From positions 21,895 to 47,965 of the forward strand of contig DGYV01000056.1 in the NCBI GenBank assembly GCA_002398485.1: a stretch of 26,071 bases of DNA. The letters run 5' to 3'. Position numbers and translations under genes: made by a program. Positions 7,600 to 16,195 of the stretch are shown in pieces; the stretch's first letter is position 1; each line of letters starts with the position of its first letter. The notes under the pieces are model-generated. The model saw only the letters and a list, made by a program, of their open reading frames with translations. It was not told the origin of the DNA and searched no databases. Origin of the DNA: Peptococcaceae bacterium UBA4997 (GTDB taxonomy: Bacteria; Bacillota; Dehalobacteriia; UBA4068; UBA4997).

Positions 7600-8094
7600 T
7601 TAATAGATCATATCCGTATTTTTATGTTTACTGTGGCAATTATTCAAAGCAGGGCAAAAAAAACATTCACGGGAAAGCTTGTCCGCCCGGTAAAGTACTT
7701 GGGAAAGACCTTGCGTATCAGGATTACGATGATTGGCAATAGCCTTTTCTATTTCCGCAACCACATCGGGGTGGTAGCCCACCTCCAATAAAATACCGTG
7801 CGCCAGCTTGGCCGATTCTATAGCATGGTCGGTTTTGCCGCTTTCATCGGCATATTCCAACCAACGCCCTATATCATGCAGCAAAGACGCGCTGTAAACA
7901 ATATCCTTGGCCACAGGGTTACCCCCTGCTTCTAGCCACAGGCTGTAAGCAATACGTGCCACATTCAAGGCATGCGCCAAATCATGGTGGCAGAATTCCC
8001 TTTCCCTTTCTGCCTGACCGTTAGCAACCAGCCAGCTTATGTAATCAGAGTTTTTTAAAATAGCGTTCACTCTTGCCATATTGCTGTTAGCCAA
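7600..8094 (-). CDS. HD-domain metal-dependent phosphohydrolase with C-terminal Cys cluster
   Basis: A 164-residue HD-superfamily protein, probably a phosphohydrolase with unknown substrate. The metal site is visible as H37/H41 (CHHDLAHALNV), H73-D74 (SLLHDIGRW) and D138 (YRADKLSR); HAIESA and ANHRNP fill the usual middle part. The C-terminus has CFFCPALNNCH (C144, C147, C153, H154), which could bind zinc or an Fe-S cluster. The start is TTG at 8094, chosen because AAGGAG lies 8 bases upstream; the first in-frame ATG (8079) would be 23 bases away. It sits between ftsH and folP. A link to folate synthesis, for example dephosphorylation of a pterin intermediate, is only a guess from position. 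Confidence 0.8.
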   Translation of the reverse strand: MANSNMARVNAILKNSDYISWLVANGQAEREREFCHHDLAHALNVARIAYSLWLEAGGNPVAKDIVYSASLLHDIGRWLEYADESGKTDHAIESAKLAHGILLEVGYHPDVVAEIEKAIANHRNPDTQGLSQVLYRADKLSRECFFCPALNNCHSKHKNTDMIY

Positions 8095-8119
8095 TGTTAT
8101 CTCTCCTTTAAGCTATTAA

Positions 8120-8187
8120 TTTAAAAAATATAGAATGAGAAGCCCAGCTAGGGGCCATATCGAAATATGCTTGCCTGTCTGGGCTTT
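8120..8187 (-). terminator. Probable terminator behind ftsH
   Basis: Outer arms AGCCCAG (8141-8147) and CTGGGCT (8179-8185) enclose a second stem CATAT with loop CGAA and ATATG. On the minus strand the T-rich tract (TATATTTTTT) begins about 8 bases after the stem, so termination may be partial and the HD-fol-pan genes may get readthrough from ftsH. Confidence 0.55.
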
Positions 8188-8215
8188 TGCTTTGCTAAAA
8201 GATATTATAGTTTTT

Positions 8216-10216
8216 TTATTTAAGCCACCTGTTCATGGGATCATCCTCGGATGAAGATTTTATTTCGGGGTTTTTCCGAATCTCTGTTTTAGTGTTTTCA
8301 CCGTTATAGGTTACTTTTAGGGAAGTGGCCTCTCCGTTGGTATTGGCAGGTACTGCTTCAGATACTGCTTCGGCTTTCGGCTCAACAGGATTAATATCTA
8401 TAGGCTCTGTATATTCCTTATCTTCCATGATGGCATAGAATTCAGCCGCCTCAATAGTTTCTTTTTCCATTAAGGTTTGAGCCACTTTTTCCAGCTTATC
8501 CATATGCTCGCTCAGGATGGTCTGCGCCCTGTGATAAGCCTCATCCATCATCCTGCGTGCTTCTTTATCAATAGCAAAGGCTATAGCCTCGCTGTAGTTG
8601 CGTTCCTGTGAAATATCCCTGCCCAAAAATACTTGGGTTTGCGCTTTGCCAAAGGTCAAAGGGCCCAAATCATCACTCATTCCATAACGGGTTATCATCT
8701 GGCGAACCATATCGGTAGCGCGTTCCAAGTCATTGGAAGCACCGGTGGAAATTTCTTTTAATACCAGTATTTCCGCCATCCTGCCGCCTAAGAAAATTGC
8801 TATTTGGTCCATCATTTTGCTCTTGGTGTCATAATGGGTATCTTCCTGTGGCAACAAAAGCGTATAACCGCCTGCACGCCCTCTGGGGATAATAGATATT
8901 TTATGCAAAGGATCGGAATTTGGCACATAATAGGCCACCACGGCATGACCCGCTTCATGATAAGATACCAGCTTTTTCTCGGCATCGCTTATCACCTTGG
9001 ATTTCTTTTCGGGCCCTGCTATCACACGTTCCACCGCCTGCTCCATTTCTTCCATACCTATAAGGTTTTTATTGTAACGCGCCGCTAAAAGCGCCGCTTC
9101 ATTTAGCATATTTGCCAAATCAGCACCCGTAAAACCCGGGGTACGGCGCGCCAATACGGAAAGATCCACATCGTCCGCCAAGGGCTTGCCTTTGATGTGA
9201 ACTTCCAAAATAGCTTTCCTACCCACCACATCGGGTGCATCCACTGTTACCTGCCTATCAAAACGGCCTGGACGCAGCAAAGCAGGGTCTAAAATATCGG
9301 GTCTGTTCGTACCTGCTATTACAATAATGCCTTCATTAGCGGAAAAACCATCCATTTCCACCAATAATTGGTTCAATGTCTGTTCTCTTTCATCATGCCC
9401 GCCGCCCAAACCGGCACCGCGCTGACGGCCTACAGCATCTATTTCATCTATAAATATGATGCAGGGAGCTTGCTTTTTGGCGTTATCGAATAAATCACGC
9501 ACACGGGAAGCACCAACACCAACAAACATTTCCACAAAATCGGAACCTGAAATTGTGAAAAAGGGCACGCCCGACTCACCCGCAACCGCACGGGCCAATA
9601 AAGTTTTACCAGTACCGGGAGGGCCGTACAAAAGTACGCCCTTAGGTATTTTTGCCCCTAAAAGGGTATATTTGCGGGGTGATTTCAAAAAATCCACAAC
9701 CTCCGCCAATTCCTCTTTTACTTCATCCACACCTGCAACATCGGCAAAGGTAACTTTCTTCTTTTCATCCGTATGAAGCTTAGCTCTGCTTTTACCGAAC
9801 TGCATAACCTTGCCGCCACCGCCCTGGCTTTGATTCATCATAAAAATGAACAAACCTATGATCAAAAGCATAGGTATCAAGGAAATAAGCAAGCTAGACC
9901 ACCAACTGGCTTTTTCCACAGGCATAAATTTATATTCTATATTGTATTTATCCAAATAATTCGTTATGGCAGTATCCAACGGACCTATCGCGGAAAATTT
10001 ATTGCCGTTTTTCAAATCACCCGTAAAAAAATAACTGTCGCTGGCATCAGGCTGAATGGTTACATTTAAAACAGTGCCTTCTGCTACCTTTTCCTGGAAT
10101 TGGGAATAGGTTATATCTTCTACCTTTACGGGCGGTTGTATACCATTACTGTAAATAAATACTGTAATAAGTAATATCAACAGGAATATGGTTATATTCT
10201 TTAAACCTCTATTCAA
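8216..10216 (-). CDS. ftsH: ATP-dependent zinc metalloprotease FtsH
   Basis: A membrane-bound AAA+ protease that degrades misfolded membrane proteins and regulators; in Bacillus it is needed for normal sporulation. Two membrane helices (about residues 8-24 and 106-127) flank an extracytoplasmic loop. Then the AAA domain: Walker A GPPGTGKT (198-205), Walker B IIFIDEID (253-260), the pore motif FVG (231-233) and second region of homology [18 protein letters not shown]. The zinc site HEAGH is at 420-424 with the third ligand in [11 protein letters not shown]. 666 residues with a variable acidic tail. The start is TTG at 10216 with a perfect AAGGAGGT 9 bases upstream; no ATG is near. It has its own sigma-A promoter, so it need not depend on tilS transcription. 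Confidence 0.98.
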   Translation of the reverse strand: MNRGLKNITIFLLILLITVFIYSNGIQPPVKVEDITYSQFQEKVAEGTVLNVTIQPDASDSYFFTGDLKNGNKFSAIGPLDTAITNYLDKYNIEYKFMPVEKASWWSSLLISLIPMLLIIGLFIFMMNQSQGGGGKVMQFGKSRAKLHTDEKKKVTFADVAGVDEVKEELAEVVDFLKSPRKYTLLGAKIPKGVLLYGPPGTGKTLLARAVAGESGVPFFTISGSDFVEMFVGVGASRVRDLFDNAKKQAPCIIFIDEIDAVGRQRGAGLGGGHDEREQTLNQLLVEMDGFSANEGIIVIAGTNRPDILDPALLRPGRFDRQVTVDAPDVVGRKAILEVHIKGKPLADDVDLSVLARRTPGFTGADLANMLNEAALLAARYNKNLIGMEEMEQAVERVIAGPEKKSKVISDAEKKLVSYHEAGHAVVAYYVPNSDPLHKISIIPRGRAGGYTLLLPQEDTHYDTKSKMMDQIAIFLGGRMAEILVLKEISTGASNDLERATDMVRQMITRYGMSDDLGPLTFGKAQTQVFLGRDISQERNYSEAIAFAIDKEARRMMDEAYHRAQTILSEHMDKLEKVAQTLMEKETIEAAEFYAIMEDKEYTEPIDINPVEPKAEAVSEAVPANTNGEATSLKVTYNGENTKTEIRKNPEIKSSSEDDPMNRWLK

Positions 10217-10286
10217 CTAGGATAAACCTCCTTATTTTCTTCACACACAGCTCATCAATGTAATAATTTTAGATATAATACATTCT

Positions 10287-10315
10287 ATTTTAACATTATT
10301 TCTACTATTTTTCAA
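10287..10315 (-). promoter_or_regulatory. Sigma-A promoter of ftsH
   Basis: Minus strand: TTGAAA (10310-10315), 17-base spacer, TAAAAT (10287-10292), about 70 bases upstream of the ftsH TTG start and just after the tilS stop. Confidence 0.65.
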
Positions 10316-10327
10316 ACATTATATTAA

Positions 10328-11332
10328 TTATATTTTGGGCTTAGGTGTACTTAAATAATCCTTGTCTCTACGTAGAAGATAAATATTGTTTGAATCCACT
10401 TTTGCCATCACTTTTTGCGGCAGCGGCAACTTTTTCCCTTTGACAAGCCGCAGCACCGCCTCCGTATGCTCATAACTTAGGCCGCCGCCCTCATCACAGC
10501 TAAGCTTTTGCCAAAGTTTACGCACCAGCCTTCTTTGTAAAGCCGGCGAAGCTTTGGTAAGCCCTTTTCTGTTTACGGAATAGCCACCTTCACAAGGCAA
10601 GACTATTTCATGCATAAGTTTTAAGGTAGCTACAGCCAAAAAGTTATCTTCCTCTTTGCAAATATCCGCAGTATTTACCAAGGCCTTGATGAGAGCAGGG
10701 TTATAATGCAAAAGCTCAGGCATGAGCTCCAGCCTGATTCTATTACGGGTATAATGATCACTAAAATTAGAAGCATCATCACGATAGCCAACTTGATTTT
10801 TGGCAAGGTAGGCTTCCAAAACCTCCCTCTCCACATTCAAAAGTGGGCGTATGAGCCTGCCTGCCTTTGGCTCCATAGCTTTCAAGCCTTGGCTGCCGCT
10901 GCCTCGAAACAAGTGCAAAAGCACAGTTTCCGCCTGATCCTGCGCATGATGTGCCGTGGCTATCTTAGCAGTTTCAGTGTTGCCGTAGCTATCAGCAATT
11001 TCATTTAACCAGCGGTAGCGGTAAAACCTGGCTGTTTCCTGCAGGTTTTTTCCCGTCGAAAGTTCGTTTATTGGCATAGTAGTGCTTACAAATATAATGC
11101 CGTGCTCCTCACAAAAAGTCCGCACAAAATCTTCATCACCATTCGCCGCTTCACCGCGCAAAGCATGGTTAAAATGCGCGGCCACCACCTTTATTTGCAG
11201 TTCATCCCGCAAACTGTGCAAGCCAAAAAGCAGCGCCATGGAATCCCTGCCGCCGCTTGCACCTACTACAACGGTATCACCCGTATTCAAAAGCTTATAC
11301 CTTTTTAAATTCTTTTTTAGCTCCTTGAGCAT
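10328..11332 (-). CDS. tilS: tRNA(Ile)-lysidine synthase
   Basis: Attaches lysine to C34 of tRNA-Ile(CAU) so that it reads AUA, an essential step. The N-type ATP-pyrophosphatase loop is SGGRDS (26-31); AAHFNHALRGE, ATAHHAQDQAET, LFRGSGSQGLKAM and RNRIRLELMPEL are diagnostic. At 334 residues it is shorter than the B. subtilis and E. coli enzymes (over 430) and appears to lack the C-terminal tRNA-binding domain, like the short forms known from some bacteria. It stands between spoIIE and ftsH, its usual place in Bacillota. The hprT gene that normally follows is missing. Its ATG comes 4 bases after AGGGGG and about 20 bases after the spoIIE terminator. Confidence 0.95.
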   Translation of the reverse strand: MLKELKKNLKRYKLLNTGDTVVVGASGGRDSMALLFGLHSLRDELQIKVVAAHFNHALRGEAANGDEDFVRTFCEEHGIIFVSTTMPINELSTGKNLQETARFYRYRWLNEIADSYGNTETAKIATAHHAQDQAETVLLHLFRGSGSQGLKAMEPKAGRLIRPLLNVEREVLEAYLAKNQVGYRDDASNFSDHYTRNRIRLELMPELLHYNPALIKALVNTADICKEEDNFLAVATLKLMHEIVLPCEGGYSVNRKGLTKASPALQRRLVRKLWQKLSCDEGGGLSYEHTEAVLRLVKGKKLPLPQKVMAKVDSNNIYLLRRDKDYLSTPKPKI

Positions 11333-11340
11333 AGCGCCCC

Positions 11341-11380
11341 CTAAAATAAAAAAGCTTGGTTTTATTATACCAAGCTTTTT
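11341..11380 (-). terminator. Terminator behind spoIIE
   Basis: A perfect 12-base-pair stem: arms 11369-11380 and 11349-11360 (AAAAAGCTTGGT with its complement) around an 8-base loop. Flanking A/T tracts allow a U-tail on the minus strand (TTTTTTATTTT). Only about 9 bases separate the end of this element from the tilS start. Confidence 0.85.
11364..11372 (-). promoter_or_regulatory. Extended -10 promoter element inside the spoIIE terminator loop, possible tilS promoter
   Basis: Minus strand reads TGGTATAAT, a perfect extended -10 (TGnTATAAT), placed in the hairpin loop and first pairs of the stem. Transcription from it would start in the 3' arm and leave a leader of about 25-30 bases before the tilS ATG. 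No good -35 hexamer is seen, which extended -10 promoters can tolerate. Confidence 0.45.
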
Positions 11381-11420
11381 CTATATTTATAGGCAATTCT
11401 CCTGCTAAAAAATCAATATT

Positions 11421-13961
11421 TTAAGCCGCGCCCACGGCGGCAACCAAAATTGTTATATCATCGCGCATCCTGCCACCTGAAATAGACACGGTTTTGGAAA
11501 GCAAATATTCCGCCAGCATTTGCGCATCTTTGATGTCAGTATCCGCCAAAACATTGGTTAACCACTTTATATCTATTTTACTGTCAGCATCCAAAAGCCC
11601 ATCGCTTGCCAGGATTATCATATCCCCATTTTGCAGCTGCTTCAGGTACTGTTCCTTTTCCACCTTGGCCAACATACCAACCGGCAGGCTTTGAGCGCGC
11701 ACTGTTTCCACCTTATGGCCTCTTTTGATAAAACTGGGCGCGCCGCCGGTTTTAATGAATTCCGCTTCGCCGCCGTAAAGATCTATAATGCACATATCTA
11801 ACGTAACAAAGGATTCCTCCTTGCCCGAAAGCATCAAAACGTGGTTTACCGTATCTATGGCGTTGTCCTTGCCGAAGCCCGCTTCCAACAAACGAGAAAG
11901 CATATTCACCGCCGTGCCCGACTGCATAGCCGCCTGTAATCCTACACCCATACCGTCGCTTATCATCAAAAGTTGTTTGCCTTCCTCCAATAACAGGCTG
12001 CTGCCACAATCACCGCAAATACCCAGGCCGTCTTTGGCAAGCTGAGCTTTGCCTATACTGATTTTTCTGGCTCCCGCCTCTAAAAGGCTAAAGCGACAGC
12101 GTTCACCACAAGCGTTATTGCAGCTTGCTTCCTGCACACGAAAGCTCCTGCCCAAAATTTTGGAACACTCGTTTTCTATCAAATCACGGCAGTAATTTTC
12201 ACCCGGGCAATCCTTCAAACCCACCAATAAGTCCAGGGTTTTATTGCTGATGTGCGAAACCTGCACAGCCTCTACCGTTAAGCCGCGGCTGGCTAAAGCA
12301 TTTGCCAAATGGCCTTCTATAAGGCCGCGCTCACCATCCATACTGCTCATTTCCCTGGCTATGTTTTCCAAAACCTGGGCTGTACCTTCCAACTGAGCCG
12401 CCAAAAAAAGCCTGGTACCCATTCTTTGGCTTTGCCAGTAATTACTGCGGCAATAAAGCTCGTAAAGGCAATTCACCGTAACCACAAGCTCTTTTAAATG
12501 CGGACAGCGTTTTTGAAAATTAGCGGGCGCATCCTTTACTTTGGCTATGCCATTTTTTTCCGCAACCTGAAAAAGCTCCATTACACCACGATAGGTTTCC
12601 TCCAGACTTATAGTCCAGCAAACTTGCCTAATGGAGCATTGCTCGCATACCTTGTTGCACAAATGGCTCAACACCATATTGATGTTTTCCCTTTCATCGG
12701 GCTTATCTTTATTAGCCATCAGCTTACAGTCATCACCCAGTTCGCGGAAAATCCAGGCCGTATTTTTAAGCCTGCGCGCGGATAAGCGCAAAAGCCTTTG
12801 CCCCTTATCCTCCGCCGCGCTTTTTAAGCCAACATTGCTAAAAATATTGTTACCGCGCTTCATCAGCTTGGACGGAATGGCAAACAGTAAAATGCCCGCA
12901 ATAAGTGAAGCCACAAGCTGCCCCCTTATGGCAGAAGGGTTGACTAAATATAGGGAAAGCATAATGTTTCCCAACAGGAAACCTGCAACCACCCCTAAAC
13001 GCCCAAACGCGTTAAAAGCACCCGCAAGCAAGCCCGAAAAAGCGTAAATACCCACTGTGGAAGGCGCGGCCGCCAAAGACAGGCTAGGTACTATACCCAT
13101 TAAAGCACCTACCCCCGCACCTGCTCCCGCACCGCCCCAAAGAGCTGCCAGCATCACCAAAAAACGGCTGGCCATATCTGCTATCTCAATACCGCCCACG
13201 CTAAAATCACCAATTCCGCTTATGCCTCCCAAAAGTACCACAAAACAGCAAACCAGCTCATCTACAGAAAGCCTCTCCTCGCGTTTAAGCTTTTTTACAG
13301 CCAAGCAGGCTATCATCATTATTAAACTTAAGCCGGCCGCAAACAAGCTCTCAAAAAAACTTATCATCAGGCTGTAGGTGGTAACCCCCGTAAAAATAAG
13401 CCCAACCGCTTTTACACTGGCCACTATGGCTATAGTTGCAGCAGGCACGATGAACCATTGTTTTTTGCTGTCCAGCCTGTAAAAATAAAATACAGAGGCC
13501 AATATAAAGCAAATCAACAAATAAGAAAAACCCGTCATACCCAATACCGTAAAATAACCCAACATCACAGAAAGCAAAACAAAGCCCGCAAGCCGCGGAA
13601 AATAAAGGCTTACGGCAACCACCATGGCAATTCCGAAAGGATAAAGTCCTGCCAAAATTTCCGCTCTGCCCAAGGTGAAACCCAAAAGTAAAAGTAAAAC
13701 ATCTTTATATGTAATACCTTGCACAAAAGACATGCTTTTGGATTTATCGGCTTTATCATTGGAAGGCAGTGCCGCGGCTCCTGCCGCATTTTGAGCAGCA
13801 CCTTTAAGGGTTGGCCTACCCGGGGTTTTAACAGTAACCTTAGGCACAGCTTTAGGTTTAGTTGTTTCCGTATGGTTAAGCAGTATATCCGTAAGCCCCT
13901 TGGGCGGGGCTATTTCCTCTTCCTTGCGTTTAAATGGATAAACATGAGGATTTTCCGACAC
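11421..13961 (-). CDS. spoIIE: Stage II sporulation protein E (membrane-bound PP2C-type phosphatase)
   Basis: Dephosphorylates the anti-anti-sigma factor SpoIIAA in the forespore, activating sigma-F, and takes part in polar septation. An N-terminal cytoplasmic tail (about 80 residues) is followed by roughly ten membrane helices (about 85-360). A middle domain rich in cysteine (CNKVCEQCSIRQVC, CNNACGERC) follows. The C-terminal PP2C domain shows GDCGSS, LLMISDGMGVGLQA, SDGLLDAD and RDDITI, whose aspartates bind the metals. 846 residues is close to the Bacillus protein. The start is GTG at 13961 behind GGCGGTGAT. It is first in the long minus-strand block and divergent from motA. It shows that the organism belongs to an endospore-forming lineage. 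Confidence 0.97.
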   Translation of the reverse strand: MSENPHVYPFKRKEEEIAPPKGLTDILLNHTETTKPKAVPKVTVKTPGRPTLKGAAQNAAGAAALPSNDKADKSKSMSFVQGITYKDVLLLLLGFTLGRAEILAGLYPFGIAMVVAVSLYFPRLAGFVLLSVMLGYFTVLGMTGFSYLLICFILASVFYFYRLDSKKQWFIVPAATIAIVASVKAVGLIFTGVTTYSLMISFFESLFAAGLSLIMMIACLAVKKLKREERLSVDELVCCFVVLLGGISGIGDFSVGGIEIADMASRFLVMLAALWGGAGAGAGVGALMGIVPSLSLAAAPSTVGIYAFSGLLAGAFNAFGRLGVVAGFLLGNIMLSLYLVNPSAIRGQLVASLIAGILLFAIPSKLMKRGNNIFSNVGLKSAAEDKGQRLLRLSARRLKNTAWIFRELGDDCKLMANKDKPDERENINMVLSHLCNKVCEQCSIRQVCWTISLEETYRGVMELFQVAEKNGIAKVKDAPANFQKRCPHLKELVVTVNCLYELYCRSNYWQSQRMGTRLFLAAQLEGTAQVLENIAREMSSMDGERGLIEGHLANALASRGLTVEAVQVSHISNKTLDLLVGLKDCPGENYCRDLIENECSKILGRSFRVQEASCNNACGERCRFSLLEAGARKISIGKAQLAKDGLGICGDCGSSLLLEEGKQLLMISDGMGVGLQAAMQSGTAVNMLSRLLEAGFGKDNAIDTVNHVLMLSGKEESFVTLDMCIIDLYGGEAEFIKTGGAPSFIKRGHKVETVRAQSLPVGMLAKVEKEQYLKQLQNGDMIILASDGLLDADSKIDIKWLTNVLADTDIKDAQMLAEYLLSKTVSISGGRMRDDITILVAAVGAA

Positions 13962-13990
13962 ATTATCACCGCCCGGCTTGATTTTATTTA

Positions 13991-14056
13991 ATTATAAATC
14001 GAAACAGGCGCAAAACTTGTCAGTTTAGGCATTGCTATGCCAACTAAATTGCGACA
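13991..14056 (-). promoter_or_regulatory. Putative Spo0A-dependent sigma-A promoter of spoIIE
   Basis: Minus strand: CTGACA (14018-14023) and TATAAT (13991-13996) are separated by 21 bases, the unusual spacing of the Spo0A-activated B. subtilis spoIIE promoter. Upstream, TGTCGCA (14050-14056) matches the 0A box TGTCGAA at 6 of 7 positions. A partial inverted repeat (TTAGGCAT...ATGCCAA) lies between the two. Transcription would start about 20 bases before the GTG. Confidence 0.55.
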
Positions 14057-14440
14057 TATTAATAAAATTAAGCCCTAAAAATAAAATTCCCCGCAATAAG
14101 CCAAAAAACCGCACAAACAAATAAAAAGCCTGCTTAAACATTCAACCTAACCGAAAACCATACCATAATACTAAAATTTTTTGGATGTAAGCCTAAATAT
14201 ACCCCTTAAAAAAAGCTAAAAATGCGCGATATACAATTATATAGAATCTATCTTACGCCATGGTTCACAAAGCGGCAGCCAACAGTGTTCTTTGATTCTT
14301 ACTTGTTTGTATCTATTCTCACAAAACTTAAGAATTTACGGAAATTTTGGCGAAGATAATCTTAAAACCAGCAGTTTTACACAAAATATAACAATATTGA
14401 ACAACTTATAAAATTCTTTGCAGCTAAAGGAGATCTTTTT
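14057..14440 (+). other. Long intergenic region upstream of motA
   Basis: About 380 bases without an open frame that I can support. On plus, TAAA (14207-14210) and CGCGATAT (14225-14232), 14 bases apart, resemble a sigma-D flagellar promoter (TAAA-N15-GCCGATAT), about 210 bases before motA. A weaker sigma-A-like pair TTTACG-16-TAATCT lies around 14335-14362. I could not fold the leader into any known riboswitch. Confidence 0.4.
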
Positions 14441-15244
14441 ATGGATTTCTCTCTTATTATTGGTATATCAGTTGGCTTAGGCATGATCCTTTTAGGTTAT
14501 GCCATGGAAGGTGGGCAGTTAATGGCCCTGTTGCTTTTACCTCCCTTCTTTATAGTAGTTGGCGGTACTATAGGCGCCACTATGGCTTCTTTTTCACTTA
14601 GGGATATTTTAAATGCCCTAAAGGCACTGAAATACAGTTTTTCTAAAAAATCTCAGGGCGACCCCAATTTGGTTATAGCAAAAATTTCCGAGCTTTCGGA
14701 ACTGTGCCGCCGTGAAGGCCTCTTGAAAATAGAAGAAAAACTAAATGACCCCGAATTGGATTCCGATGAATTCCTCTTCCTGAAAGAAGGCCTGATTTTA
14801 GTTCTGGAAGGCAGGCAGGAGGAGGAGATCCAGTATATACTGGATTCAGATATACGAGCTTTTAACCTGCAAAAGCAAATCGAGATCAGTGTTTTTGAAA
14901 ATGCCGGCGGTTTTTCACCAACCATGGGGGTTTTGGGTACGGTTATGGGCCTTGTACACGTACTTGCGGATATGAGCGATGCCCAAAAACTGGCCGCCTC
15001 CATTGCTACAGCTTTTATTGCCACACTTTACGGAGTTGGCATTGCCAATATTTTTTTCCTGCCTATAGCCAATAAATTAAAGTCAGACTTGAAACGCCAA
15101 AAAATCCAAAGAGAAATGATCATGGACGGCGTTTGTATGCTGGCCAAAGGCGAGGCCTCGCGCAATATCACGAACCAGCTTTCCCTGTATTTCCAAGCCT
15201 TCCCTGATGGCAGCAAAAAATACAAGGAAGGCATACTCAATTAG
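14441..15244 (+). CDS. motA: Flagellar motor stator protein MotA
   Basis: Forms the proton- or sodium-driven stator with MotB around the flagellar rotor. Four membrane helices are visible: about residues 3-22, 28-50, and a C-terminal pair around 155-175 and 185-208. A charged cytoplasmic loop between them touches FliG. The conserved prolines lie in GFSPTMGVLGTVMGLV and in FFLPIAN. 267 residues, normal length. The ATG is preceded by AAAGGAG. It pairs with motB 45 bases downstream. ExbB/TolQ relatives are excluded by the size and the clear MotA pattern. The coupling ion cannot be decided from sequence here. Confidence 0.95.
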   Translation: MDFSLIIGISVGLGMILLGYAMEGGQLMALLLLPPFFIVVGGTIGATMASFSLRDILNALKALKYSFSKKSQGDPNLVIAKISELSELCRREGLLKIEEKLNDPELDSDEFLFLKEGLILVLEGRQEEEIQYILDSDIRAFNLQKQIEISVFENAGGFSPTMGVLGTVMGLVHVLADMSDAQKLAASIATAFIATLYGVGIANIFFLPIANKLKSDLKRQKIQREMIMDGVCMLAKGEASRNITNQLSLYFQAFPDGSKKYKEGILN

Positions 15245-15258
15245 AAGGCATACTTAAT
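15227..15258 (+). repeat. Short tandem duplication across the motA stop
   Basis: GAAGGCATACTCAAT (15227-15241) is repeated as GAAGGCATACTTAAT (15244-15258), one mismatch in 15 bases at an offset of 17. The first copy encodes the end of MotA (EGILN) and the second lies just after its stop. Confidence 0.8.
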
Positions 15259-15289
15259 CGGCCTGTAAAATACCATAAAGGAGTATATT

Positions 15290-16195
15290 ATGAAAAAAAT
15301 CCGCCATGAAGATGAACCGGAAAAAGAAAACAGTGAACGCTGGCTGCTTACCTATTCCGACTTAATAACCCTGCTATTGGCTTTGTTTATCATTTTATAC
15401 ACCATGAGTACCATTGATATGGTAAAACTACAAAAGCTTTCAAATGCACTTAACGAGGCTTTTAACGGTAATCAGGCTTTTAACGGCACCCTAGAAACAC
15501 CTACACCCGAATCCATCAGTGATTATAAAGAAGGTAGTGAAGAAGAAATACAGGCAGCTTTAGCAGCAGCGGAAACAGCACTTGAGGAAACAGGTTCTGT
15601 TGATGAAATTTATACCGAATTAAAAAATTATATTCAGGAGAATGGCCTGGGTGATAAAGTAGAGTTGCAAAATACAAATACTTATATAAGAATAAGCTTA
15701 AAAGATATGTTTCTATTTGTGCCCGACAGTTCCGTAATGCTGAATCAAAGCAAGCCTGTATTAACTAAAATAGAAACCGTTTTAGCAAAGCTTTATCAAA
15801 AGATAGACCATATAACCATAAGCGGCCATACAGCCGACCCCGCCAATGATGGTGAGGAAAGCAGTGCCATAGCCTGGCAACTTTCCACCCAGCGCGCGGT
15901 TACCGTATTAAATTACCTGGTAGAGAAAGGCCTGCCCCAGTATAGGCTTTCCATTGCCGGCTATTCCCATTTTGATCCCATTGCCACAAACGAAACCGAA
16001 GAAGGACGTGCTAAAAACCGCAGAGTGGAAATAACCATTTTCAAGAATATACCCCTTGATACTACCAATACCGCACCCACAACTTCGGATGATTTAGAAA
16101 AAACTGAAAGCAAAACAACAACTACAGATAAAACTACAGAAAATAAAACAAACAAATATAAAATAACCGAAAGCACAAAAACTTCTTCAGATTAA
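15290..16195 (+). CDS. motB: Flagellar motor stator protein MotB
   Basis: The second stator subunit. A single N-terminal helix carries the ion-binding Asp24 in TYSDLITLLLALFIIL. A linker (about residues 60-120, acidic and Ala/Glu-rich) leads to an OmpA-like peptidoglycan-binding domain (ITISGHTAD, then LSTQRAVTVLNYL, GYSHFDPIA and AKNRRVEI, about residues 175-252). The last 50 residues are a Thr/Lys/Ser-rich low-complexity tail that most MotB proteins lack. The ATG has AAAGGAG 7 bases upstream. It is co-transcribed with motA and followed by a strong terminator. Confidence 0.95.
   Translation: MKKIRHEDEPEKENSERWLLTYSDLITLLLALFIILYTMSTIDMVKLQKLSNALNEAFNGNQAFNGTLETPTPESISDYKEGSEEEIQAALAAAETALEETGSVDEIYTELKNYIQENGLGDKVELQNTNTYIRISLKDMFLFVPDSSVMLNQSKPVLTKIETVLAKLYQKIDHITISGHTADPANDGEESSAIAWQLSTQRAVTVLNYLVEKGLPQYRLSIAGYSHFDPIATNETEEGRAKNRRVEITIFKNIPLDTTNTAPTTSDDLEKTESKTTTTDKTTENKTNKYKITESTKTSSD

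Noticed and set aside
8804..9088. Several 90-140 codon frames opposite ftsH, spoIIE, the ABC genes and capA
   Set aside because: They are antisense to well-supported genes, lack ribosome binding sites and show skewed composition typical of shadow frames.
14255..14300. Possible c-di-GMP (GEMM) riboswitch upstream of motA, suggested by CACAAAGC and GCAGCC
   Set aside because: The other conserved GEMM elements (GCAAACC-type stem, tetraloop receptor) and the paired stems could not be found.
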